Source: Methanoculleus bourgensis MS2 | Lineage (GTDB): Archaea > Halobacteriota > Methanomicrobia > Methanomicrobiales > Methanoculleaceae | Reading direction: 5' to 3' | NCBI RefSeq assembly: GCF_000304355.2 | Contig: NC_018227.2 | Span: 186,001-250,000, forward strand | Length of the DNA stretch: 64,000 nt | Shown here: positions 1 to 9,319 of the stretch, piece by piece | Position numbering within the stretch: position 1 is the stretch's first letter | Layout: the number at the start of each line of letters is the position of its first letter | The notes under the pieces: generated by a model | Told to the model about the DNA's origin: nothing | Databases searched by the model: none | What the model saw: only the letters and a program-made list of their open reading frames with translations | Program-made: the position numbers and the translations under genes

Positions 1-893
1 CCGGCGGGGCCCTGCCTCGCGGTGCGAATGCGGTCGTGATGATCGAGCACGCCGAACTGATCGGGGACGATGTGCTCGTGCACCGGCCGGTGGCGCCCGG
101 CGAGAACGTGGTCTTCAGGGGCGAGGACTTCCGGGCAGGAGCGGTGGTGCTCGAGCGGGGCCGTGTGCTCTCTCCCCGGGATATCGGGGTCGCCGCGGCG
201 GTCGGTGCCGACCGGGTCTCTGTGGTGACGCCGCCGGTGATCGGGATCATATCCACAGGTAACGAGCTCGTCCCGGCAACCGGGGTCCCGGGGCCGGGGG
301 AGGTGCGGGACGCAAACTCTTACCTTGCCGGCGCCTTCGTGGCGGAGCGGGGCTGCCGTCCGGTCTACTTCGGGATCGTCAGGGACGAGCGGGAGGCGCT
401 GAAAAACGCCGTCTCTTCGGCGCTCGACAGGTGCGACGCGGTCCTGGTATCGGGCGGTTCATCAAAGGACGAACGGGACAACACCGCGGCGGTCATCGCC
501 GACCTCGGTGAGGTGCTGGTGCACGGGATTGCCATTGCGCCGGGGAAGCCCACCATCATCGGGACGGCGCGGGGAAAACCCGTCATCGGGCTTCCCGGTC
601 ATCCGGCCTCAGCGTTTGTCGTGCTCGTCGCTATCGTCGACCACCTGCTCGCGGCGATGCGCACGACCGCGGTCTCCCGGCGGACCCTCCGCGCACGGCT
701 GACACAGAACGTCCCCTCCACCCGCGGGCGGGAGGACTATATCCGGGTCAGGGTCAGGGACGGCGAGGCCGTGCCGGTCTTCGGGAAGTCGGGACTCCTC
801 AACACCCTGGTGCAGAGTGAGGGGCTGGTGCGGATCCCGGCGACGAGTGAGGGGCTTGAGGTCGGTGAGGAGGTTGAGGTGATACTGTGGTGA
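1..893 (+). CDS. moeA: Molybdopterin molybdenumtransferase MoeA, 5'-truncated by the window edge
   Basis: This reading frame is open from base 3, before the first ATG at 36, and its first residues (LPRGANAVVMIE) match the MoeA segment just ahead of the molybdate-insertion domain, so the true start lies outside the window. About the C-terminal 295 residues are visible: a MoCF-biosynthesis fold with the VSGGSS turn near 145-150 of the visible part, the segment GKPTIIGTARGKPVIGLPGH typical of MoeA, and a C-terminal beta-barrel ending EVEVILW. MoeA inserts molybdate or tungstate into adenylylated molybdopterin; in methanogens this serves formylmethanofuran and formate dehydrogenases. The stop codon overlaps the start of the next gene by 7 bases, so the two moeA-type genes are translationally coupled. 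Function is confident; the unseen N-terminus cannot be judged. Confidence 0.93.
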   Translation, partial: GGALPRGANAVVMIEHAELIGDDVLVHRPVAPGENVVFRGEDFRAGAVVLERGRVLSPRDIGVAAAVGADRVSVVTPPVIGIISTGNELVPATGVPGPGEVRDANSYLAGAFVAERGCRPVYFGIVRDEREALKNAVSSALDRCDAVLVSGGSSKDERDNTAAVIADLGEVLVHGIAIAPGKPTIIGTARGKPVIGLPGHPASAFVVLVAIVDHLLAAMRTTAVSRRTLRARLTQNVPSTRGREDYIRVRVRDGEAVPVFGKSGLLNTLVQSEGLVRIPATSEGLEVGEEVEVILW

Positions 894-2749
894 AGCGATA
901 TCTCTCGGTCATAACACTTGCCGAAGCGCTGGCGCTCGTGGAGAACTCGTTCCAGGCGGTCCCGGGGGTCGTGCGGATCCCGGTGACCACCGGGGCGGTC
1001 GGCCGGATCACCGCGGAGCCCATATTCGCCAGGTTCTCGGTCCCCGCCATCCATATCTCGGCAATGGACGGGATAGCGGTCAGGAGCGCCGATACCGTCG
1101 GGGCAAGCGAGCAGAACCCGGTGACTCTCCCGGATGCGGCGAGGGTCAATACAGGAAACATCGTCCCGCCCGAGTACGATGCGGTGGTCATGATCGAGGA
1201 TGTCTGGGTCGACGACGAGACCTATACTGTCAGAAAACCGGTCAGCGCCTGGCAGCATATCCGCCCGGTCGGCGAGGATATCGGGGAGTCGGAGATGATC
1301 CTCCCGTCGCATCACCAGATCCGGCCGCAGGATGTGGGGGCGCTTGCAACCTACGGGGTCACCGACCTTGCGGTCCTCAATGTCCGTGTGGGTCTGGTCC
1401 CCACAGGGAGCGAGCTGGTGCCGGCGGGTGTGGTGCCGCCGCCCGGGAAGGTGGTGGAGAGCAACACCCTGATGGCCGCGGCGGTCCTCGAGGGGGCGGG
1501 TGCAGAGGCGCACCGCTACCCAATCGTCCCTGACGACTACGACCTGATCCGTGATGCCGCCCGCCGCGGCGTCGCCGAGAACGATATCCTGCTCGTCTCG
1601 GCAGGGTCGTCTGCCGGAACCCGGGACTACACCGCTGATATCATCCGGGACCTCGGCGAGGTGCTGGCGCACGGGGTCGCCATCAAGCCCGGAAAACCGG
1701 TGATCATCGGTCGGATCGACGAAAAACCAGTGATAGGCCTCCCGGGCTACCCGCTCGCGGCCGCGACCGTACTCCGCGAGATCGTGCTCCCGCTCGTCGC
1801 CCGCTACGGCCTTCCCACCTGCGAGCCCGAGCGCGTCGCCGCCAGACTAACCACGAGCCTCCAGTCAGATATCGGGACCGATGAGTTTGTCCTCCTCTCG
1901 ACAGGAAGGATCGGTGACCGGTGGGTTGCGGCGCCGCAGTCACGGGGTGCGGGTGTCCAGATGAGCGCGGTGCGGGCAAACGGGTATATGCAGATCCCGG
2001 CGCAGAAGGAAGGCGCAGAGGCCGGGGAGACGGTGGCGGTCAGGCTCTCAGTCCCGCGCGCAGAGGCGGAGGAGGCTGTTCTCATCACCGGCAGCCACGA
2101 CCCGGCCCTTGACCACCTGGCAGACCTGGTCCGGCCGCGCGGTGTCGACATTCACTCCACCCATCTCGGGAGCATGGGCGGGGTGATCGCGCTGAAGAAG
2201 GAGGAGTGCCATGCGGCCCCGATGCACCTCCTCGCCCCCGACGGCACCTACAACACCTACTACCTGGAGCGCTACATGCCCGGCGCCGACCTCGTCCTCC
2301 TCTGCGTGGCAGAACGGCAACAGGGGGTCATCTCCCGCGACGGACTTGGGTTTGACGACCTCCCCGGGCGGACGTTCATCAACCGGCAGAGGGGGTCGGG
2401 AACCAGGATCCTCCTCGATCACTGCCTCGCAAAGTGCGGGATCGACCCGACATCCATCCCCGGGTACGGGCGTGAGGCGACGACGCACCTTGCGGTGGCC
2501 CTTGCGGTCCGGACCGGGGAGGCGGATGCGGGGATGGGGGTCTACAGCGCCGCAAAGGCGCTCGGACTTCAGTTCGTCCCGGTGGCGACGGAGCGGTACG
2601 AACTCGTGATGCACCGTGCGATGCTCGACGACCCAAGGATCGCAGCCCTGGTTGAGACCGTCTCGTCGGAGGCGTTCAAGCAGGTCCTCCGGGACCTCGG
2701 GGGCTACGAGACGGACGAGACCGGCGTCCTGCGCGAACTGCAAGGGTGA
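887..2749 (+). CDS. MoeA fused to a C-terminal substrate-binding (PBP/LysR-type) domain
   Basis: A 620-residue protein with a GTG start at 887 (a second GTG follows at 890) inside the end of the previous gene. Residues about 1-400 are a complete MoeA: an N-terminal region with AMDGIAV near 60, the molybdate-insertion domain with VSAGSSAGTRDY near 240 and GKPVIIGRIDEKPVIGLPGY near 270, and the C-terminal barrel. Residues about 400-615 form a periplasmic-binding-protein-like domain of the type annotated in archaeal 'MoeA/LysR substrate-binding' fusions, with the usual FINRQRGSGTRILLD and AVRTGEADAGMGVYSAAKAL blocks. This domain has no signal peptide and probably senses or presents molybdate or tungstate in the cytoplasm, which is inference. 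Two adjacent MoeA-type proteins are common in archaea and may split Mo and W insertion. Confidence 0.93.
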   Translation: MVKRYLSVITLAEALALVENSFQAVPGVVRIPVTTGAVGRITAEPIFARFSVPAIHISAMDGIAVRSADTVGASEQNPVTLPDAARVNTGNIVPPEYDAVVMIEDVWVDDETYTVRKPVSAWQHIRPVGEDIGESEMILPSHHQIRPQDVGALATYGVTDLAVLNVRVGLVPTGSELVPAGVVPPPGKVVESNTLMAAAVLEGAGAEAHRYPIVPDDYDLIRDAARRGVAENDILLVSAGSSAGTRDYTADIIRDLGEVLAHGVAIKPGKPVIIGRIDEKPVIGLPGYPLAAATVLREIVLPLVARYGLPTCEPERVAARLTTSLQSDIGTDEFVLLSTGRIGDRWVAAPQSRGAGVQMSAVRANGYMQIPAQKEGAEAGETVAVRLSVPRAEAEEAVLITGSHDPALDHLADLVRPRGVDIHSTHLGSMGGVIALKKEECHAAPMHLLAPDGTYNTYYLERYMPGADLVLLCVAERQQGVISRDGLGFDDLPGRTFINRQRGSGTRILLDHCLAKCGIDPTSIPGYGREATTHLAVALAVRTGEADAGMGVYSAAKALGLQFVPVATERYELVMHRAMLDDPRIAALVETVSSEAFKQVLRDLGGYETDETGVLRELQG

Positions 2750-3158
2750 CCGCCTCTTCCGGCGTGGCGCAGGCCGTCACCCCCTCTATTTTCCATGTGC
2801 GAAGCCCGAAGACGGGTTTTCCTGTCTTGAGCGCGACCGCGATCTCAGAGAGCGTCCCGTAGCCTCCGCCGACGGCGATGACCGCGTCAGCGGAGTTGAC
2901 CAGGACGACGTTCCTTGCGTGGCCCATGCCGGTGCGGATGACCACGTCGAGATAAGCGTTCCCGTCCCCGGTATCGGGGAGGATGCCGACGGTGGTGCCG
3001 CCCGCTTCCTTCGCGCCCTTGCAGGCGGCCTCCATAACCCCGCCGAGGCCGCCGCAGCAGACGGTCCCGCGGTTGCCGGCGATGAGGCGGCCGACGGCCT
3101 CAGCCTCCCTGTATTCCTCCTCTGAGCAGTCCCCCCTCCCGATGACTGCGATCTGCAT
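2676..3158 (-). CDS. TIGR00725/LOG-like (lysine decarboxylase-fold) nucleotide-binding protein
   Basis: A 160-residue protein starting MQIAVIGRGDC. It has the Rossmann-like fold of the TIGR00725 family, related to 'lysine decarboxylase'/LOG proteins: GGLGGVMEAACKGA near 36-50 and the signature VGGGYGTLSEIAVAL near 97-110, which matches the PGGxGTxxE motif except that the leading residue is V rather than P. LOG enzymes are cytokinin-nucleotide phosphoribohydrolases; the role of the archaeal TIGR00725 branch is not known to me, so only nucleotide or nucleoside-phosphate binding is supported. The gene converges on the moeA fusion and its last 74 bases overlap it; the Arg/Pro/Gly-rich C-terminus (about the last 18 residues) is encoded in that overlap and looks like read-through rather than a conserved part. 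Confidence 0.8.
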   Translation of the reverse strand: MQIAVIGRGDCSEEEYREAEAVGRLIAGNRGTVCCGGLGGVMEAACKGAKEAGGTTVGILPDTGDGNAYLDVVIRTGMGHARNVVLVNSADAVIAVGGGYGTLSEIAVALKTGKPVFGLRTWKIEGVTACATPEEAVTLAVRAGRRSRPSRSPRGPGGPA

Positions 3159-3309
3159 GGGGGAGACTCGGAGGTTTGCCTATAAAGACCTGCCCGGGGT
3201 TTGCTCCTACTTCCGCGTGCGACCGACGATCCCCCTCACATACTGCGGATGAAGATGACTCGGTGCAGTGGAGTTCCGGGGTCAGAATAGTCCCTGAAAC
3301 CCGGATTGC

Positions 3310-3393
3310 CTCATGCGAAGGACGCGAAGCCGCGAAGTAACGTTGCCAGCATGTACCGCTTCGTCTTCGCGTTCTTCGCGGCTTCGCGTGAGG
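3310..3393. repeat. CTTCGCG-family hairpin element, copy 1
   Basis: Imperfect inverted repeat: the left arm CTCATGCGAAGGACGCGAAG pairs with the right arm CTTCGCGGCTTCGCGTGAG across a spacer of about 40 bases. It lies in the 500-base gap between the TIGR00725-type gene and ileS (3159-3657), where I see no gene. The same words recur in at least six other gaps of this window. Confidence 0.75.
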
Positions 3394-3415
3394 TTTTGGT
3401 ACGGAGGTGATACAG

Positions 3416-3494
3416 TCTCACGCGAAAGACGCGAAGGCCGCGAAGGGGGCTCTATACCGACCGGCAACCGAACTTCGCTTCCTTCCACGTGAGA
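3416..3494. repeat. CTTCGCG-family hairpin element, copy 2
   Basis: Second hairpin in the same gap: the left arm begins TCTCACGCGAAAGACGCGAA and the right arm ends CTTCCTTCCACGTGAGA. It sits in the same orientation as copy 1, about 22 bases after it, giving two tandem hairpins upstream of ileS. Confidence 0.72.
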
Positions 3495-3657
3495 CCGGCG
3501 ATCACTCCCACGGCCCCCTCAAGTTGAGGTGAAATGGTCCGCTCAGGAATGTCATTCCATGCCGCCCCCACCCCCCGACCCCGCACGGCACCACTCCAAA
3601 ATGATTTGTTCCACGAGGACAAACGGTACACCAGAGTGTGGATATGAGGGATATGAG

Positions 3658-6600
3658 GTGAAAGAAGTCACCAGCAGTTATAACCCGCGTGACATCGAAG
3701 CAGGAGTCCAGGATTACTGGAAGAAAGAAAATACCTATGCACGCGTCAAGGCTCTGCGGAAGGGTGGAAAAGCGTTCTTTTTTGTCGACGGGCCGCCGTA
3801 TACCACCGGCCACATCCACCTCGGCACTGCCTGGAATAAGATCATAAAAGATGCCATCCTCCGGTATCACCGGATGCGGGGCGCAGACGTCATCGAGCGG
3901 GCCGGCTACGACATGCACGGTCTCCCCATCGAGGTGAAGGTGGAGCACCAGCTCGGGTTTGCCTCCAAGAAGGATATCGAGGAGTACGGTATCGCCAGGT
4001 TCATCGAGCAGTGCCGGGAGTTTGCGGTGACGCACATGGAGATCATGAGCGACCAGTTCCGGCGGCTCGGTATCTGGCTCGACTTCGAGAACCCCTACCA
4101 GACCATCAAGGAGGACTACATCGAGTCGGCGTGGTGGACGATCCAGCGGGCGGACGAGCGCGGGCTCCTCGAGCGCGGTCACCGGGTCGTGAACTGGTGT
4201 CCCCGGTGCGAGACTGCTATCGCCGATTCAGAAGTGGAGTACTGGGACGAGACCGATCCCTCCATATTCGTCAAGTTCCCCGTCACCGGGCGCGAGAACG
4301 AGTATCTGGTGATCTGGACGACGACGCCCTGGACCCTTCCCGCAAACGTGGCGGTGGCAGTCAACCCCACCTTCACCTACGCCCGGGTGCGGGCTGAGAA
4401 GGACGGCAGCGAAGAGATCCTCTGGATCGCCGACGAACTCGTCGAGTCTGTCCTGAAGATGGGGCGCTACCAGGACTATACGGTCGAGGGCCGTGTCCCG
4501 GGAAGCGATCTCGTCGGGACGGAGTACACATCGCCGCTCGCCAGCCCTGTGCCGCACCAGTCGGAGATCCGGCACCGGGTTGTGGCTGCAGACTACGTCG
4601 AGCTCGATAACACCGGTCTTGTCCACATCGCCCCGGGGCACGGGTGGGACGACTACCTGGTCGGTATCAGGGAGGGGCTGGAGGTCTTCTGCCCGGTCGA
4701 TACCGGGGGGCGTTTCACCCGGGAGGCCGGGGAGTTTGCCGGTGTGTATGTCCGTGACGCAAACGACGCCATCATCGACGCGCTCGGCGACTACCTCCTC
4801 GCCCGGCGGACGATCACTCACCGCTATGGTCACTGCTGGCGGTGCAAGACCCCCATCATCTACCGGGCGACGGCACAGTGGTTCCTGAAGGCCACCGAGA
4901 TCCGCGACTCGATGCTGGATGAGATCGCGAAGGTGAAGTGGTACCCGGAGTGGGCGGGGAGCGCCCGGTTCCATGATTTCGTCAAGGATTCCCGTGACTG
5001 GTGCATCTCCCGGCAGCGCTACTGGGGTATCCCTATCCCCATCTGGCATTGCGAGCAGTGCGGCGGGTACACCGTCATCGGCACCATCGCCGAACTCGAG
5101 GAGCGGTCGGGGACGAAGGTCACCGACCCCCACCGCCCTTACGTGGATGCGATCACCATCCCGTGCTCCTGCGGCGGGGAGATGCACCGGGTGACCGATA
5201 TCTTCGATGTCTGGTTCGATTCGGCAGTCGCGTCGTGGGCGACCCTCGGGTTCCCGAGAGAGCGCGAGGCGTTCGACCGTCTCTGGCCTGCCGACTTCAT
5301 CACCGAGGGGCAGGACCAGACCCGGGGCTGGTTCTACTCCCAGCTCGGGGCGAGCAACGTGGCGTTCGGCCGCGCCCCCTACAAGAGCGTCCTGATGCAC
5401 GGGTTCGCGCTGGACGCCGAAGGGCGCAAGATGAGCAAGAGCATCGGCAACGTGGTGACGCCCGAAGAGGTGATGGACCGGTTCGGTGTCGACGTCCTCC
5501 GGTTCTACGTCCTCTGGGCAAACGCTCCCTGGGACGACATGAAGTTCAACTGGGACGGCGTGAAGACCATCCACCGGGCGCTTACCATCCTCTGGAACGT
5601 CTACCGGTTCCCGCTCCCATACATGATCCTTGACTCGTTCCAGCCGGCATCCGGGAATGACGGCCGGTGGGACGAAACGTTTGTCAGGACCCATATCAGG
5701 GATATGCCCGAGGAGGACCGCTGGATCATCTCCCGGGTGAACACGCTCGCACAGACGATCAGGGACGATCTGCAGGAGTACCACCTCCACCGGGTGACGC
5801 GGGCGCTCGCCGCCTTCATCCTCGAGGACCTCTCCCGCTGGTACGTCCAGCTCGTCCGGCCCAGGATGTGGCTCGAGGAAGACTCGCCTGAGAAGCGGGA
5901 TGCCTACGAGACGACCTACTACGTCATGCGCCGCGTCATCGCGCTTCTGGCGCCCTCCGCCCCGCACATCACCGAGGAGATCTACCAGAACCTCCGTCTC
6001 CCGGGAGACCCGGAGAGCGTCCATATGCTCGACTGGCCGGAGGCGGACGACCTCCTGATCGACCGGAACCTGGAGACCGCAATGGAGGTTATCAGGTCGT
6101 TTGACGATGCGGTCGCCACAGCCCGGCAGGCCGGGAGACGGAAACTCCGCTGGCCTGTCGGGGAGACGGTGGTGGTCACCGGGAGCGACGAGGTGAAGGC
6201 GGCTCTCGAGGACTTAAACGACCTCGCTCTGACGCGGGCGAACGCCCGGACGGTCAGGGTCGTCACCGGAACCTGGAACCGGATCCTCTGGCAGGCCGAA
6301 CCGGTTATGCGGGCTATCGGCCCGGAGTTCGGCAGGGAGGGCCCGAAGGTCAAAGCGCTGATCGAGCAGTCGGACGGCACCGCCCTGAAGGCTGCCATCG
6401 AGCGGGATGGAAAGACAGAACTCGGCGGCTACGAGATCGCCGCGCGCCACGTCACCTTCGCGGAGGCCCTGCCCGAGGGGGTCTTTGCCGCGCCCATGAA
6501 GGACGCGACGGTCTATGTTGATGTCACCCTCACGCCGGAGCTTGAGGCCGAGGGCTACGCCCGCGAGGTGATCCGGAGGATCCAGGAGATGCGCCGCCAG

Positions 6601-6837
6601 CTCGACCTGAACGTCGACGACTTCATCGTTGCGGCCGTGGATGTCGCCGACGAGCGGGTGGCCGCGCTCATCGGGGTCGAGGAGTGGAAGAAGGAGATCG
6701 CCGGGGAGGTGCGGGCGGCGACCCTCACCGTCCGCCACGCCGACGGGAAGGGGCCGGCCGGGCCCTTTGCGCTCGAGAAGGATTGGGACGTCGAAGGCGT
6801 GCAGATGCAGATGGGCATCTCACGCGCCGGTGAGTGA
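3658..6837 (+). CDS. ileS: Isoleucyl-tRNA synthetase
   Basis: Class I aminoacyl-tRNA synthetase that charges tRNA-Ile. I place the start at the GTG at 3658 (protein begins VKEVTSSYNPRDIE), preceded by GAGGG, which gives 1059 residues, the usual archaeal length; an ATG at 3529 would add 43 residues of low-quality sequence not typical of the family. The HIGH signature appears as HIHLG at residues 52-56 and KMSKS at 591-595. The large CP1 editing domain lies between about 185 and 400, followed by zinc-knuckle-like cysteines (WRCKTP; CEQC; PCSCGG) and a C-terminal anticodon-binding region. The end overlaps the convergent thg1 gene by 18 bases. No T-box or other leader regulator is visible; the upstream gap contains only hairpin repeats. 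Confidence 0.97.
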   Translation: MKEVTSSYNPRDIEAGVQDYWKKENTYARVKALRKGGKAFFFVDGPPYTTGHIHLGTAWNKIIKDAILRYHRMRGADVIERAGYDMHGLPIEVKVEHQLGFASKKDIEEYGIARFIEQCREFAVTHMEIMSDQFRRLGIWLDFENPYQTIKEDYIESAWWTIQRADERGLLERGHRVVNWCPRCETAIADSEVEYWDETDPSIFVKFPVTGRENEYLVIWTTTPWTLPANVAVAVNPTFTYARVRAEKDGSEEILWIADELVESVLKMGRYQDYTVEGRVPGSDLVGTEYTSPLASPVPHQSEIRHRVVAADYVELDNTGLVHIAPGHGWDDYLVGIREGLEVFCPVDTGGRFTREAGEFAGVYVRDANDAIIDALGDYLLARRTITHRYGHCWRCKTPIIYRATAQWFLKATEIRDSMLDEIAKVKWYPEWAGSARFHDFVKDSRDWCISRQRYWGIPIPIWHCEQCGGYTVIGTIAELEERSGTKVTDPHRPYVDAITIPCSCGGEMHRVTDIFDVWFDSAVASWATLGFPREREAFDRLWPADFITEGQDQTRGWFYSQLGASNVAFGRAPYKSVLMHGFALDAEGRKMSKSIGNVVTPEEVMDRFGVDVLRFYVLWANAPWDDMKFNWDGVKTIHRALTILWNVYRFPLPYMILDSFQPASGNDGRWDETFVRTHIRDMPEEDRWIISRVNTLAQTIRDDLQEYHLHRVTRALAAFILEDLSRWYVQLVRPRMWLEEDSPEKRDAYETTYYVMRRVIALLAPSAPHITEEIYQNLRLPGDPESVHMLDWPEADDLLIDRNLETAMEVIRSFDDAVATARQAGRRKLRWPVGETVVVTGSDEVKAALEDLNDLALTRANARTVRVVTGTWNRILWQAEPVMRAIGPEFGREGPKVKALIEQSDGTALKAAIERDGKTELGGYEIAARHVTFAEALPEGVFAAPMKDATVYVDVTLTPELEAEGYAREVIRRIQEMRRQLDLNVDDFIVAAVDVADERVAALIGVEEWKKEIAGEVRAATLTVRHADGKGPAGPFALEKDWDVEGVQMQMGISRAGE

Positions 6838-7554
6838 CCGGATCAGGGCCGCTCCTTCTTCTGAGGAGAAGAGGGGCGTCTCTTCCAGTTCCCTGATGCA
6901 GGTCCTCGTGGCCTGCACGGTCTCGCCTGTCATGGGGTTATACCCCTCTTTTATACACTCTTCCCGGTAGATGAGCGTCCCGCGCCGCTGCCAGGCCGGT
7001 GTTGCCGCCAGGTTGACCCCCCGTTCAAACATCATCTCGTGCATCGCGTCCGACTGCATGCCCCGGAGCGCGGCGGCGGCCTCCCGGGAGGTCATCCCCT
7101 CCTCGATCAATGCGCTCTGGCAGTAGGCGTTGATGTGGTTCCGCCATGCTTCGTTCTGCCGCGATACGAGGTACTCGACCGCAAACTCCCCTGCTGCAGG
7201 GATAGTCCGGGCATCAAACGCCAGCGGTTCGGCGCACCCAAGTTCGATCGTCAGCACGCTCGCCGCAACCGAGGCGGTCACGGAGTCGATCTTCTCCACC
7301 CTGCCGGAGAACGGCAGCGCCCGGAAGTAGAGGCTGATCTCGTCTGAGAAGGTGTAGGCGAACGCGGGCGTAAGGCCGCTCCCTTCGAGGATGTAGCGGC
7401 AGACCGCCCGCATGCTCGCGTGGAACGCGGGATCAAACGGTTTTCTGAGGTTGAGTGCGCGGGTCAGGCGGTGAAAGGCCCGGCCGTCGAGCCTGACAAA
7501 AACGGGGGGGAAGATGGTGAGGTTTGCGAAGATCTCCCGGTCTTTCGTATTCAT
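6820..7554 (-). CDS. thg1: tRNA(His) guanylyltransferase family protein (Thg1)
   Basis: A 244-residue protein of the Thg1 family, which adds nucleotides in the 3'-to-5' direction to the 5' end of tRNA-His or, in archaeal and bacterial relatives, repairs truncated tRNAs. The two metal-binding acidic motifs are present: FVRLDGRAFHRLTR near residue 20 and YTFSDEISLYF near 70; the HINAYCQSALIEEGM block near 140 is also family-typical. Archaeal Thg1-like proteins generally act in a template-dependent way, so repair or editing is as likely as G-1 addition. The start ATG at 7554 opens a reading frame well aligned with the family N-terminus. The gene converges on ileS with an 18-base overlap, placing two tRNA-related genes tail to tail. 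Confidence 0.92.
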   Translation of the reverse strand: MNTKDREIFANLTIFPPVFVRLDGRAFHRLTRALNLRKPFDPAFHASMRAVCRYILEGSGLTPAFAYTFSDEISLYFRALPFSGRVEKIDSVTASVAASVLTIELGCAEPLAFDARTIPAAGEFAVEYLVSRQNEAWRNHINAYCQSALIEEGMTSREAAAALRGMQSDAMHEMMFERGVNLAATPAWQRRGTLIYREECIKEGYNPMTGETVQATRTCIRELEETPLFSSEEGAALIRSLTGA

Positions 7555-7586
7555 GGTATAGGGGGATCCGGGGGTGGGTTTCGCGG

Positions 7587-7850
7587 TTATTCCTCTTTTG
7601 CCGGTGACCTGAAGATCCCGGGGATGTGGCGGACGATGACGATGTCACCGATGCTTTTTATGATGCGGAAGGGGATCTGCAGCCCTGAGTAACCCTTGAT
7701 CTCCCCGATCTCGGGGTTGAGTTCGCCGACCGCAAGGGCGTCGATCTTTTTCTGGTCCACATCGATCACGACATCATCAACGCACCCGATAAAGACGGCT
7801 TTATCGGTGTAGACGTTCAGTCCAAACAGCTCTGTGATCTGCGTTCTCAT
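7587..7850 (-). CDS. PRC-barrel domain protein
   Basis: An 87-residue protein starting at the ATG at 7850 (MRTQITELFGLNVYTDKAVF), with GAGG about six bases upstream on its strand. A longer frame extends to 8084 but runs through the start of the divergent M50 protease gene and looks non-coding. The sequence fits a single PRC-barrel (phrase VDDVVIDVDQKKIDALAVGE and the hydrophobic IPFRIIKSIGDIVIV end), a small beta-barrel found in photosynthetic reaction centre H subunit, RimM and many short archaeal proteins of unknown job. It stands head to head with the M50 protease gene, 52 bases apart, so the two may share a control region; thg1 lies 32 bases downstream in the same orientation. Confidence 0.85.
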   Translation of the reverse strand: MRTQITELFGLNVYTDKAVFIGCVDDVVIDVDQKKIDALAVGELNPEIGEIKGYSGLQIPFRIIKSIGDIVIVRHIPGIFRSPAKEE

Positions 7851-7902
7851 CGGTATCCTCTGAAGGTATATTACTATAAACGATAAAAAGGTACTGCTTT
7901 GC

Positions 7903-9039
7903 ATGGATGCCTCGCTTGAGATTGGGAACCTGGCCGGGATTCCGGTCAAACTGCACTGGAGTTTCCTCCTGGTGATACCTCTCTTCGCCTGGATCATCGG
8001 GAGCCAGATTGAGCTGACGGTCGAGTTGATTGCAATCCTCTTCGGCGTCCCGATCGACCTGACGCTGATCGTGGCCAATTTCAACCCCTACATCCTTGGG
8101 ACTGTGGTCGCGCTCGGCCTCTTCGTCGGGGTCTTCGTCCACGAGATGGCACACTCGCTCATCGCGAAAGCGAAGGGGATCAAGATCCACAGCATCACGC
8201 TCCTTATCCTCGGCGGCGTCTCCCAGATGGAGGAGACCATGCCGGACCCGAAGGTGGAACTCCCCATGGCGCTTGCGGGACCGCTCACGAGCCTTGCGGT
8301 CGGCGTGATCTGCGGCGTCCTGGTCTATGTCTTTGAGGCCGTCGTCCCCGACCCGGCAGTCGCCGGCGTCCTTATCTTCGTCTTCGGTTACCTCGGTCTC
8401 TTGAACGTCCTGCTCTTCGGGTTCAACCTCCTCCCGGCGTTTCCCATGGACGGAGGGCGCGTGCTCCGTGCGTGGCTCGCCCGGAGGATGCCGCTCTCCC
8501 GCGCGACCCGGATTGCCGCCGACGTTGGGAAGGCGTTTGCAGTCCTCTTCGGGATCATCGGGTTCCTGCTCCTCAACCCCATCCTGATCATCATCGCCTT
8601 CTTCATCTACATCGGGGCGAACCAGGAGGCCACCTACCTGCGCTACAACATCCTGCTCCAGGACGTCACGGTGGCTGACGCGATGAACTCCCCGGTCATC
8701 ACCGTGGAGCCGACGATGCCGCTCTCCCAGGTGATAGCGATGATGTACGAGACGAAGCACCTTGGGTTCCCGGTGGTGGAGCGGGGATCCCTCGTCGGGA
8801 TCATCGCCCTCGCGGATGTCCACAAAGTCTCGCCGATCGACCGGGAGGCCATGCAGGTGCAGGACGTCATGACCCGGAACCCGACAACCCTTCCGCCGTC
8901 GGCACCACTTCTTGACGCGCTGAGGGTCATGTCCGGCCGGGATATCGGGAGGATTCCCGTGGTCGCGGGCGATACCCTGGTCGGGATCGTCACCAGGACG
9001 GATGTGCTCAGGGTGATGGAACTGCGGGAGGAGACGTAG
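7903..9039 (+). CDS. Site-2 protease (M50) family membrane protease with two CBS domains
   Basis: A 378-residue polytopic membrane protein. The zinc site is complete: HEMAH at residues 80-84 (HExxH), and the third ligand in NLLPAFPMDGGRVLRA, Asp at about 183. Several hydrophobic segments lie between 20 and 250. From about 255 to the end are two CBS repeats (VADAMNSPVITVEPTMPL... and VQDVMTRNPTTLPPSAPLL...), which bind adenosine ligands and would tune the protease. This architecture is the archaeal S2P group exemplified by Methanocaldococcus S2P. The substrate is unknown; membrane-bound regulators are the usual targets. The start ATG at 7903 follows a short AT-rich leader containing an AATATACC-like element around 7867. 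Confidence 0.95.
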   Translation: MDASLEIGNLAGIPVKLHWSFLLVIPLFAWIIGSQIELTVELIAILFGVPIDLTLIVANFNPYILGTVVALGLFVGVFVHEMAHSLIAKAKGIKIHSITLLILGGVSQMEETMPDPKVELPMALAGPLTSLAVGVICGVLVYVFEAVVPDPAVAGVLIFVFGYLGLLNVLLFGFNLLPAFPMDGGRVLRAWLARRMPLSRATRIAADVGKAFAVLFGIIGFLLLNPILIIIAFFIYIGANQEATYLRYNILLQDVTVADAMNSPVITVEPTMPLSQVIAMMYETKHLGFPVVERGSLVGIIALADVHKVSPIDREAMQVQDVMTRNPTTLPPSAPLLDALRVMSGRDIGRIPVVAGDTLVGIVTRTDVLRVMELREET

Positions 9040-9078
9040 TGCTTGTTGTCATCTTAAATTTAGAGATCTCCCGTCTCT

Positions 9079-9265
9079 CTTCGCGTCTTCGCGGCTTCGC
9101 GTGAGACTTCGATACTCTCTATTACCCCTCACGCGAAGACGCGAAGGGCGCGAAGGGGCGTTGCAGGGGATTATACCAACCTTCGCGCACTCCCGCGTGA
9201 GACCAGAGTGCCCGTCCCAACACGCGACAAAAGTTTCTAAAATAAGATGACACGATGCAGTAGTG
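9079..9265. repeat. Composite CTTCGCG-family element (hairpin copy 3 plus conserved tail)
   Basis: A run of CTTCGCGTCTTCGCGGCTTC words at 9079-9107 is followed by a hairpin (arms CCTCACGCGAAGACGCGAAG at 9127 and CGCACTCCCGCGTGAGA ending 9202) and then a conserved tail: GCGACAAAAGTTTC, AAAATAAGATGACACGATGC and TGGACC. The same order of parts recurs at 54933-55130, so this is a real repeated unit and not only a shared palindrome. Together with the entries at 9320 and 9654 it fills the 700-base gap 9040-9737, where I see no gene. Confidence 0.75.
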
Positions 9266-9319
9266 GACCGTTTTCACCTTATTTTGTAGTCCTTGATGCG
9301 TGAGGTGGTACGTCAACAA

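Noticed and set aside
3529-3657. Longer N-terminus for IleS from the ATG at 3529
   Set aside because: The added 43 residues include a PPPPPDPARHH stretch not typical of the enzyme, while GTG at 3658 gives the family start.
4228-6024. A 598-residue open frame on the minus strand
   Set aside because: It lies wholly antisense to ileS, whose motifs are complete; long antisense frames are expected at this GC content.
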